Positions 24,736 to 35,200 of a DNA stretch of 64,000 bases are shown one piece after another; positions within the stretch are counted from its first letter, which is position 1, and each line of letters starts with the position of its first letter. Made by a program: the position numbers and the translations under genes. The notes below the pieces were generated by a model. It saw nothing but the letters and a program-made list of their open reading frames with translations. It had not been told where the DNA came from and did no database searches. The stretch comes from Scortum barcoo (lineage: Eukaryota; Chordata; Actinopteri; Centrarchiformes; Terapontidae): assembly GCA_023238725.1 (NCBI GenBank), contig CM041541.1, forward strand, positions 8,032,884 to 8,096,883, given 5' to 3'.

Positions 24736-26057
24736 TTACCTCTCCCCTGAAGGCTTGGAGGTCATGACCCAGAGTAAATATTCCTTGGCAGCCATGGAGT
24801 CCAGCACCTTGTTCACATCGCTGGTGAAGCTTCCATCTACATGCCGCCTGCTGAACGCTTCACCCCGCCTGTCCGTTTCAGATCTGAGTATGTACACAGG
24901 CACACAATTCAACACTGCCCTTTTAGGGTCAGTGGCCCCACAGTGTGGAAACCTACCGTTAGAGCATATGTGACCTCCAGTGCAGTGGTCAACACAGAAA
25001 CATCATTTATTTTATTATTCGTCCGATAAATGAAGACACCGTGCTGCTGTGATCATTTGGTGATTGGTTCATTGTCTCGTTTGTGTCGGAGGTGATCATC
25101 ACACAGTGTGGCGACACATCAATCAATCAACGCGGTGCAAAAAGTTCAGGTGATTTATTTTTGCACAACACACACAAGGAACATGGAGGACAAAAAGCAA
25201 AGAAAGGGGAAGAGGTGGAGTGGCATGAGAAGCGGCTGATTAGCTCTTTGTCTCTGACTCAAGATCTCTCTGTCTCTCTCGTCATGGTGGAATCAGACAC
25301 AGGCAGGCAGCGTTTTTTTTTGGTCCTGCGGGGGGAGGAGGAGGAGGGGGAGGGAAGGAGGGGGCAGCCTACTCTCTTCTGACTTGTCCGGACTTGAGCT
25401 TGGCAACAAAGTCTTTGATTGCCTGCTCCGTGAGGTAGGAGCTCACGTCGCTGGTGAAGGTCCCGTCCGCGTGGCGCTTTTCTGCAGCACTGAAAACACA
25501 CAGTGAGACTCAGTGAGAAGGAGCAAAGTACTTGATATTATTGTAAAGTTTCTTTGCATCTGACTGCTACAAGCTTAAGAAATAACGAAGTATATTACAG
25601 CGTTAAAGGCCCTAAAACACATTTTCTCAAACTGCTTTTTTATAATAATACTTTTCTTGTCTGTGTCTTCCTCGCTGGTTTGAAGTGGGCAGGGCTTAGT
25701 TGGAAAAAGGTGATGTCACTCACTTCTGTGCACCAATCAGATGGCAGTTTTCAGGTGTTATCCTAAATAATAACTTTCTTTGATGTTGCTTATCTAATCT
25801 TATATCTTTAATGTCTTGCAGAAATATGCGCCCTTTGACCTCTTACAAAAGAAAAAGTGCATAATTTTGTCTCTGTCATGTTGTCCATGAGTTGTATTAT
25901 TCCCTTTCAATATCAATATTTCACATTAACGTAAAGATCAGAGAAAAGTCCAAAAAAGTCACTGTGGATATTTTACTGAGTACTTTTTGATTTGTACATT
26001 TAGCTGTTAAGACTTTGTATGTATTTGTATAAGAGTTTAACAGCATATGATAGCAAC

Positions 26058-26105
<48 letters not shown>

Positions 26106-26695
26106 TCATTCATCAAAAAATAGGGCCAAACAACTAAAAGCTTTTTACAAGATGATTCGCCTGCTAATGTTTTAGATCCCACACTGACCCGCTCCTCTTG
26201 TTGTTCATCAGCCACCGAACAAAGTCCTGCGCCTTCCTGTCCTCCAGGTATTTGCTGTAGTCGTTTGAGAAGGTCCCCTCAGAGTGTCTCTTCATGTTCG
26301 ACAGCTCCCTCGGCTCGTCCGCTAATGTGTCGTCTGCCTCGAAACTACAGGAGCGAGAACGCAGTTAGAGAGTCACACAACATCAGAAAGTTGAAAAAAA
26401 TGCACCATAGCATAATTTCCCCAACAGTTACTATTGTGTCCTGACTGACTAATTAAACATCTCATGAAAAAAGGAATTTACTGTCGTTACAACTTCAGAT
26501 GTTGCAGTGTGAACTAATAATAAAAAAGACAGCAATTGCAATAGAGAAGAAAGGTAAAAGTAAATCAAATACCTAAAAAATATATGTATGTGCACTTGTT
26601 CTTCTTTTCATTTGTCTGGACTTGTGCCTCTAATTTTTAATCCATTATTTCAGGAATGAATACAGCTAATAAGATAAATACAATAAATTCTGGAT

Positions 26696-26772
<77 letters not shown>

Positions 26773-27356
26773 ACATTTTTAAAGTTTTCTCCACAACATT
26801 TAAGATGATGCAGACCAGTCATAGGTTGTATATTAATTTGGGGTTGTAAAATGCATCTTCCAAGCATATTTTCACCACAGCTGTGAAGCAGTATCAATTT
26901 CTCACCTTCAGCTCTATCTCTACCTTTTCACAACAGTCTGTGTTTTAGCCATTTTCTGATACAACAACACAGTTTGTTAAGAGAAAGTGAATGACAGGAT
27001 GCATGTATAGGATTTTAACTATTGTTTTGTAGCGATTTGTAGCGATAAACCTTTCTGTTGGAGTGATTAGTTATCTTGATTTCTCCAATGTTTTGCAGAT
27101 TGCCGATCAGTGCAGATGATTTGGCTTCTTTGGGACTTCACTTTTTCGTGATGTAGAACTTTAGTCTGATTTCTCTACTTTAAGTATGAAGTTTTGAGAC
27201 AAAGCTAGTAAAAGTAAAACTCCCTGAAACTAAAACCTCGTTGTTTCAATTTTTGTACCTTGAGCTGTCATCAGCCTCATGCAGAGGAACCTGCCAGCTG
27301 CTCTGGACAAAGCCGAGGACCAGAAGGATACCAGCCAGGGAGTGGATGCTTTTCAT
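24736..27356 (-). CDS. gcga: Proglucagon (glucagon, GLP-1, GLP-2 precursor)
   Basis: Secreted prohormone of islet A-cells and gut L-cells. Coding exons in transcript order: 27356-27259 (start at 27356; signal peptide MKSIHSLAGILLVLGFVQSS, then WQVPLHEADD), 26344-26189 (NMKR site then glucagon, HSEGTFSNDYSKYLEDRK...), 25489-25373 (EKR then GLP-1, HADGTFTSDVSSYL...), 24883-24736 (SRR then GLP-2, HVDGSFTSDVNKVLDSMAAK..., TAA at 24736-24738). If the third exon is not spliced at 25373 it reads on to a stop at 25369-25371, giving a precursor without GLP-2. Dibasic KR/RR sites flank the peptides. GLP-2 content and location mark this as gcga rather than the GLP-2-less gcgb paralogue. A trinucleotide and a TA repeat lie in its introns. 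Confidence 0.95.
24890..24990 (+). mobile_element. LINE reverse-transcriptase C-terminal relic
   Basis: On the plus strand, 24900-24960 translates as H-T-I-Q-H-C-P-F-R-V-S-G-P-T-V-W-K-P-T-V, resembling the F-x-V-x-G-P-x-V-W-N-x-L-P ending common in LINE ORF2 proteins. It lies immediately upstream (on the gcga strand) of the GLP-2 exon acceptor, so the gcga branch-point region falls inside it. Confidence 0.45.
25154..25159 (-). terminator. gcga: Candidate poly(A) signal for GLP-1-terminated gcga mRNA
   Basis: TTTATT on the plus strand (AATAAA on the gcga strand) lies about 210 bp past the in-exon GLP-1 stop. It could end the short transcript form inside the intron before the GLP-2 exon. Inference only. 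Confidence 0.4.
26058..26105. repeat. (AAT)16 microsatellite
   Basis: Uninterrupted AAT trinucleotide tract in a gcga intron, 83 bp downstream (on the gcga strand) of the glucagon exon donor at 26189. Confidence 0.95.
26698..26769. repeat. (AT)n microsatellite
   Basis: About 72 bp of uninterrupted alternating AT in the gcga intron between the signal-peptide exon and the glucagon exon. Apparent Tyr-Ile reading frames across it are artefacts. Confidence 0.95.
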
Positions 27357-27468
27357 GGTTATAACCTACTCCACAAACAGACCACACACACACACACCCA
27401 CAGATAGGGTTCACATATTGGATCAAAAAGCAAACGTGGTTTCACCATTGCAACAAAAAACAACTCAC

Positions 27469-27535
27469 CTTTTCGTCTTTCTGCCCAAAGAGCGGTGCAG
27501 TTAGTCCCTCTGCTTGTTGCTGGTCTCTGTATCTA
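27469..27535 (-). other. gcga: gcga 5' UTR exon 1
   Basis: Donor gaaaag|gtgagt on the minus strand places the 3' end of this non-coding exon at 27469. The coding exon begins at acceptor 27365 (ggagtag|gttataacc) nine bases before the ATG. The 5' end near 27535 is estimated from the TATA box about 25-30 bp upstream. Confidence 0.65.
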
Positions 27536-27558
27536 ACCCCTCGCTCTTACTTCGTGGT

Positions 27559-27634
27559 CTTATATACTGTCACAGGGGGAGGAGGATGGATCTGCTCAGG
27601 TGGGCCAATTTTACCACTCTGCCAGGTCCACCTG
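27559..27634 (-). promoter_or_regulatory. gcga: gcga core promoter: TATA box, CCAAT and E-boxes
   Basis: TATATAAG on the minus strand (27559-27566) is a good TATA box. Upstream are E-boxes CAGGTG (27597-27602) and CACCTG (27629-27634) and CCAAT on the plus strand (27605-27609). E-boxes are known elements of glucagon promoters; the specific use here is inferred. Confidence 0.65.
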
Positions 27635-29214
27635 TTACTCTCAACCCATTAGACACGGGCCCCATCACATCGACCGAATCAACGAGCCGAGCATTTGTCC
27701 AGAGAGGAAAGGTGCTATTCATGCGTGATGCCAGCTGGTACTTAGGTGTCAAGATCAAACAACCGCAGCTCATCCTGTTAAACAGAAAGTAGGGGAGATG
27801 CTTTAATGTGCTACTGTGTCATCATAATGGGAAGCGATATGTGTGTGGTCGGATCTGAGGGGTGAGTCAGTGTTTGTGGATTCCTTGCGATCAAATTTAA
27901 AAGATGAGTTTTTTTTTCCATCAATGGCAGTTATCTCCATTTTACAAGGGCCATTGTTCAATCAAGATCGACGCTCTATAAAAGTGAGTGCCAAGTATAT
28001 ATGACTTTCACACCCATGTATTTTATTTATTGAAGCAGACAGATATACCACCTTAGTGTGAAGACTGAAAGAACATAATATTTATCATTTATTTACAAAA
28101 ATTCCCATAAACTTCAACACAAAGAACCTGTGAAAGCTTCTTTTCTTTTCCCACCTGCACTTTAATCAGTTTTGAACTTATTTCCCTTCCTCCGTTGACA
28201 TCACTTTATACATGAAGCCTCTTTGTCCACCATGCATAAGTCCAACTTTATCCATTTATCCATAATATTCAACAACCCATGTAGGCAGCTCTGTGAGGCC
28301 GTGCTTATAGGCACAGTGGTGTTTTGAGCTAAATGCTGACATGCTCACAATGAAAATGCATACTGAGTGATTTTTAGATATAATGTTTATCATTTTAGCC
28401 GTCTTATTTTGACGTGTTGTTTTAGATTTATATTGTCTTGATGGTAACGTGAATATGTGGTGTTTGTGGCAATCCACTATTTAGTTTTCCACTCAAAACC
28501 AACAATTTTAAGGAGACAGATGCCAGTCCAGATGAAAAGCTAGAGGATCACTAAAGTCATTTCAGTTTATCTTCTGGCCTTTGGTGGATCTCTGTGTCAA
28601 TTTTCATGGCAATTCATCTGCTAGTTGTCGAGGTATTTTGCCATAAACCTGAAACAATCTCAGACATTTGCTGTTCCCACACGATGTATCCCATTGAATT
28701 TGGTTTATGACTCAATATACCTACAAAGTATTGACAGGTTTGTCATTGTTGATTTCTCCAGAAAAACGAATGAAGCACATGATTCAAACAAGAGAGTTAT
28801 CATTATTTAATTCCTTATTATTTTACAAAACAACTGTCAACAATCCCATGTATTTTTGCAAATTACCATTATATTTATGTGAAGCTTCATACATAGTGTA
28901 AAAACTCTTCATATCCAAGTACAGTTACACTTTCAACTTTCACATAATTATATTTACGTTCTTCCCCAGGTCAAGGAAAGATCTCTTTAAAAGTTAAATT
29001 CATGAAATAAAGTTTAAAAAATAAATCACATTTTTACATATATATGATGGTTAATTTTTCTGACAGAAACAATGCAAGACAAAATTTTACAGAAACAGAA
29101 TGACAGATGATTTGGACCACATTTTTGTTTCAAGCCTGCATTTATATTTCTTTATCCCAAAAATGATTCTTTTTTTATTCACATAAGACAATTAACTTGC
29201 TGATCAAGTGGACT
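27635..29214. other. Intergenic DNA between gcga promoter and the DPP4-like gene
   Basis: About 1.6 kb with no exon recognised. Contains the gcga upstream region, an interspersed repeat copy (28285-28680) and probably the 3' UTR of the DPP4-like gene. The first AATAAA on that strand (29174-29179) is only about 36 bp past its stop; others lie further on, for example near 28025. Confidence 0.6.
28285..28680. repeat. Teleost interspersed repeat copy
   Basis: tgtgaggccgtgcttatagg, cagtggtgttttgagctaaa and gctgacatgctcacaatgaa precede cattttagccgtctta. Further on come gatcactaaagtcattt and ttcatggcaattcatctgct with agttgtcgaggtattt, all in the order of a common teleost repeat. Diverged; boundaries approximate. 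Confidence 0.55.
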
Positions 29215-32200
29215 TCACGCAAAGCACCTCAGCAGGAAGTGACTCATGTGAGTGTAGACGTGTTGATAGGCCGAGCCGCCGAGCCCATGATCCTTGTCTG
29301 TGTACCACTGAAAGAAGAAGGCAAAAAAATGTATTTATGGATGTGTTTTTTTTTGCACATCTCATCAACTGATCTTTTTTTCTGTGTGATGGCTTCTAGA
29401 CAGAAATTCTTAAGAAGTGTTGTTTCAAATTACTCACCATTGCTTCAAAGTCCACCTGCTCATCCACCAGAGCTTCAGAGATCTCGGCAGCCTGCTGGAA
29501 ATGAACATTGTCTGGAAAACACACCAGCAAAACATTAGATTAACAAGTGTGTACACTGGATTAATTGGAGCTTTTTCACTGAAAACAGCAGAAAAAAACA
29601 TCCATCACTGCAGCATGAGTGAACCAAAATAGTAAAATTGCAGCCGAACAGTTATAATGACTAATGATGGTCATTTTCAATTAGTTCATCACTGCGAGGT
29701 ACCCCCTTTCACACTGGCATATTATAAAAGTATTGATTATAGTCACTCCAGATGTAAAGTTTTAGTTAATGTGAATATAAGGTTTTGTTTATGTAGTAAA
29801 ACTTTAAAAGATTAATACAAAAAATTGTATTAAAAAATACAATTAACAAATATATCTACACAAACTTTGCAGCACCCTTAACCCATCTTTTACCCACAAT
29901 TAAGAGCATTTTCTGTTTCCAAAGTCTTATAATTATGACTGTGCAGGGTAGTTTTCAAATCCCAATATCACTTTGGCTTTGAAAATGTAAGAATTGAAAA
30001 AGTAAGCAAGCAATCATATCACCATTTTAATCTTTTAATCTTCTGTCACTGCTGTATTGGTTCCAGATGTATTAGCTAGTTAAAATTAGATTATGCCAGA
30101 TTGGTATTACTGCATAATACATATACATGTAGCTAAATACATGAATGAATGAATGCATAACTCACCGTCAGCTGTTCCATGAACCAGAAGATACTGCACT
30201 GAGTGGAAATTCTTGGCTCTTGCAGTTACCGTGGAGTTCTGCGCACAATCAGATTTGCATTTATTTGCAAACCGTCAGACACAAGAGACCATTTTCATCA
30301 TGCTATCACTAAGGGTGAAACTTACGGTGTAGGCATATTCATTCTCTGAAGGCTGCATCATGTAACGCTCAGTGTAGATGGAGTCTGGAATAAGCACACA
30401 GATAATTGGAGGTATTGTGTGTACTTACAGTGGAAACCCTGTTAATATGAAGAAAAAGACAACAGATACCATAATAAACCCATTTGGAGACTGGAGCGAC
30501 CGCCATTCCACATTTGAACACTCCACTTCCAGCTCCCAGGGCCATTGACGTTACATAGCCACCATAAGACTGTGAAAGATAAACATGTCATTACTCTGGC
30601 TCCTCTTGACCCTTAAGTAAACACCAAGAATGCTTACACTGGAGTCGAACATTAACTTATAGACAGAGCCAATCATTGTCCTCTGAACTATGAAATACAT
30701 TTTTGTGGTTCTATATCAAAATCTGGACAACTTACCCAGCCCCAAATAGCAACCCTGTCTTTGTCAATGAAGCCCATTTTGATGAATTCCCTGATATACA
30801 AAAAAAAACAAAAAAACAATTAACTCAAAGTAAACTAGACAAAGGCCTTTTTGATGATCATCGTCATCACTCAGCGGTGTTCATGTCATTTCCTGTGTGT
30901 GTATCTGCGTACACTTTCAACCAGAGAAACAAGTCTAATCCAGTTTTATCAACCTTTCCTGGTGGCCCGAGACAGTGACGCTGTTTGTTTGAGCGGGAGT
31001 TCATTGACTTGTCTAAACTGCTCCCTGCTTCCCTTACCTGGCTGCCGTTATCTGATCTTCCACCTCATAGCTTCCCAGACTTTTGTAAATTGCATGCATT
31101 AACTTGTCGCCTTGGAAACCGCTTCCTCTTCCATCAAAGCTGGCGACGATAATTTTCTCAGTGCTGGCCAGGTAGGTGGACCAGCTCACCCTGTAGATGT
31201 AGTCTGCTTTCTGACTGCAGGGGCCGGCATACCTAGAGGGTTGGACAAAATTCAGTTTATGAGCCATCTTTTGAAAAGCATTTACACTTTTAAAATTTCA
31301 TGGGAGAACTTTGTTTGGATAAATTCTTACACATCTATCAGTAACGGGTACTTCTTGGTCTTATCGAATCCTGGAGGCAAAAACATCTGGTACCAGAGAT
31401 CTGTTGCAAATATAAACATCCATAGAAATCAGTAAATGAAGCTTCACAAATAAAGCATCAAAGTATCTAACTATAATCTCAATCAAACAAACCATATGAG
31501 AGAGATTAAATGCTATTTAAGAGTATACTGTATTTTATAAGTTTATCATGTTTTTTTTTATGTGAAATCTTAATAGCTGGTAAATACAGTCCCATACATG
31601 TGGTGGAGTAAAGTATATTCCTCTGCAGTGCAGTGGAGTATAAGTGTAACATCAAACTGGTAATTAAGCCATACTTGTAGTAGTAAATGTACTTAGTTAC
31701 TTTCCTACTCCAGTTAGATTTAAACTGCTGATTAGTTAAATGTTGAATTCACTTACCCAGTCCAGCAACTTTGATGGTTGCTCGATCCATGGTGGGCATC
31801 TGGATGTCAGAGATCAGGCTACTAAACGCTTCATTGTTCTCCAAAACCTTTAGCTCTACAAAAATATAGAAAGCTCATTAGAACATTTTCTCCTTCTTGG
31901 TATTATTTAAGATGTAATCTCAACTTTATGAATTACCTTTTTTGTTCTTGTTATCCATGATGGAATGATAAGGAATGCCAGGACCTTTGTGCAAAAATAC
32001 AATAATATTATAATTTAATTAGTTATGTCATTGTAGTTGTATGTATCTGTGGTAAATCTGAAAGGGGAAAGACAAAAGAAGCAAAATATAACTGACCACT
32101 GCAGCTCATACGGTAGAAAGAGGCATTGTGGCTGAAGTAGGCTGAGTTATACAGGCAGTTTTCTCCACGTAACGTACAAGTCAGTCAGACACTCTGACCC

Positions 32201-35200
32201 TTGTTTGGTCCACCTGATACGCACAAACACACACTGTAAGTCTATAAAATTTTTAAAGAAACAAACAAAACTGTAGAGCAAAGCCCTTACTTGTAAACAT
32301 TTCTTCCTCCTGGCTTGCCTTTGTATTCATTACTTGAATAATACCTGTGGAAAAATGTGAATGAGTGGAGGGAAGACTGCATGTAGCAAAGGAGGAATTC
32401 AACTCAGGGAACATGACAATTTTTTCCTAAATTTCATCATAACTTAGCGACAATCCCTACGTTTCTGGGGTCCATATATGTGAGACATAAATAAAGCCTT
32501 AGAGGCATCGTCAGGATGTCAGGTTTTATGCCATGTACATACAACTGTATGCAGATGATGCAACACAAAATTCGTACTTACACACTATCTGCAGTGACTT
32601 TCAGAATGTCAATGACTTCCCATGTTCCACTGGTGATCGCTGTGGGTTTGCTCTGCATGAATAAATCAGAGCAGAACGTGTGTGGGTGGGTAACATATCA
32701 AAATATCCAAGAATGATATTGTGCAATATGTAAGTGTGAGAGCAAAACTAAAAAAAGTGCTGATTCTGAGGGTGTGATACTGGACTAGAGACTAAAATAA
32801 AACTAAATAAAATAAAATTCTACGTACCGCAAACACATGATGAATGTGCTTGTACCCATTGGAGTCACTCATCAAAAGGTAATAGCTGCTCTTGTCTGTG
32901 GCAAAAACAGGTTCTGGTGGAGAGAACTAGAAAGAAGAAAAGTTTATTAGTATATACTCTATCTGTGTCCACTGGTCCTGCTGAGGATATAAATCTATAT
33001 CTTTAAAAATACCTCAAAAATATATAGTTTCACTTCTTTAAAAAGGCCAAATATTTGGTGGCTGCAGTAGGTTTTAGAAAAAATTACTCAAAGAGGAGGA
33101 AACTGCATTTGTTTGGGACTATTTTCAGCGGTGGGTGAATTCACATTTAAAACTTTAAAAGTTTTGATTTTGACCTTTTCCAATGTGTTCACATAAAGTA
33201 AAATAAAAAATATCACTATTACCAGTGCACTGTACATACCCGTCCAATCCAACCGCTAACACTGTTCACCTCCAGTTTCTGTAAAAAGAAATAATATTGA
33301 CTTTTATAGCTGCACTAACCTTTATTTTATAACAATACACCGGCCTTATCAGTTTAAACACAAACAGACACAGACAAGTTAACTAACATTGGGAAATCCC
33401 AGCAGCAACAAAAAGGCATTCAGAAGTTCAGAATGAGTATATTTAATATGAATATCCAACAGCTTTATTTAGCCAAATAAAATAGGTACTCCAAAGTTAC
33501 ACTTAAACTTTGGAGAACCAGGCAGTGTTTCTTAGCTGAGCTAAGGTGGAGGGATAGTAACACAAAGGATGAATTTCTCATGGCAAGGACTCACCAACCT
33601 CATTTGACATGTTACTTTATAAAAGCTTTGCTTAAACATTGGATCACTTTTTTATCCATGTTGTGTGTCTCTGTGGATAGCAATGACAGTCGGTGGGTGG
33701 CCCCCCACTTTGGTCCAGATTGAATCTATTTACATACTTCTATTATCTCTTTATCTTAAAAGGGAGCTATCTAGTCAGACAGCGGTTTATTATTGCAATT
33801 AGAATTTCAAGCTGTTTCAACCGCTTTATTCAAAATCCAAGCACAACATTAAAATTCAAGCATATTCAAGGATTTAGCATTTAGCTCAAAACACCACTGT
33901 GTCTTAGTAAAGCCTCACAGAGCTGTCAGCATGAATCAGTATGAACGGGAGGAAAAATCACGTCTACCAATACTCAATGGTTGTGAAGATTTTAGTGTTG
34001 TTAAGTATAGGTTTTATTGCTGTTGAAATGGTTTGTGTACTTAAAACTCATTAAGATGCTGCTGGTATAATATCCCTGTGCATTGCCAGGGTAATATATC
34101 ATGCCATAATTTGTTCTATTGTGGAAAACAAAATAATATTTGTTCATAATGTCATGTTTTACCTCACCAGGATCCCATCTGGAAACATTTAAGTTGTAGA
34201 TCTGTAGGATGAGGTGGCTTTGTAGTCTCTGCAGCCACTGGACAGCAATACTTTCATCTGTTATCCAAGTAACAGTGGCCAAGTAGTGCTCACTGAGACC
34301 AGGAAGAAAAAAATGAATAAATTATGACACTTATTTGTTTTGTTTGTATCTGATTTCCTTCGCAGATACACAATTTAATAGAAGCTCTTTCATTACCTTG
34401 ACTTGAACGGGTCTGGAACGACAACCTCAGCAATGTTTGTCGTGTTGTCAGTGTCCACAATGAACAGTTTGACAACAGGGTTGGGAGTACCTGGCTGCAC
34501 GAGACAAGAATGTAAGATAAACCAGAGTATAAGCATTATGCCAAGCGCGTCTGACCACAGAGTGCATGGCACATTGACATACAACAACACAATGAATATG
34601 TGCCCTACCTTTGGATATGGAATGGAAACAGTGCTGGGGTACTGATTGTCACCGTACCAGGAATACTCTATGGTGTGGACCCCGGTGTCGTTGAACTCTA
34701 CATAAGCCACGTACTTCCCTCCAGGTGACCACCAGAAGCCCTGATTGGATGAGAACATCTCCTCTGGAAGGGGGAAATTGAGAAGCTGAGTTAGGATTCA
34801 GGACTTCCATGGGGTCAAGTCAGGTGTACAGTTTCCCACTATAACACTGGTGGTAAAAAATGCATGTAGTGGTGTTCCTATAACCTGTAGTATATTTGTG
34901 TTGTAAGACACTGCAGCAGTATGATTAATTTTGTTGTTAATGTGTTCCTACCTTCAACCATCTAATTTGAAAATGCAGTGTTACAACAAGCAACATCTTT
35001 TCAAGAAGATTTCTAAACTGACCCTGATCAGATCTCAGTCAGGTGTAAATGTAACACAGCTTAAGAGAAAAATCAGGCCAGCAAGTTGAAAGGTCACCCA
35101 GAACTGACTCCAGTCACAGGGTGGGCAGAATGTAGATAACAACAACTTGTTAATACCATCTATAAATGCAAATGCAAATGATCAGTTGTTATTATCCAGA

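Noticed and set aside
25921..26109. Minus-strand frame with a poly-Tyr or poly-Leu run
   Set aside because: Produced by the (AAT)n microsatellite.
26637..26897. Minus-strand frame with a long Ile-Tyr run
   Set aside because: Produced by the (AT)n microsatellite in a gcga intron.
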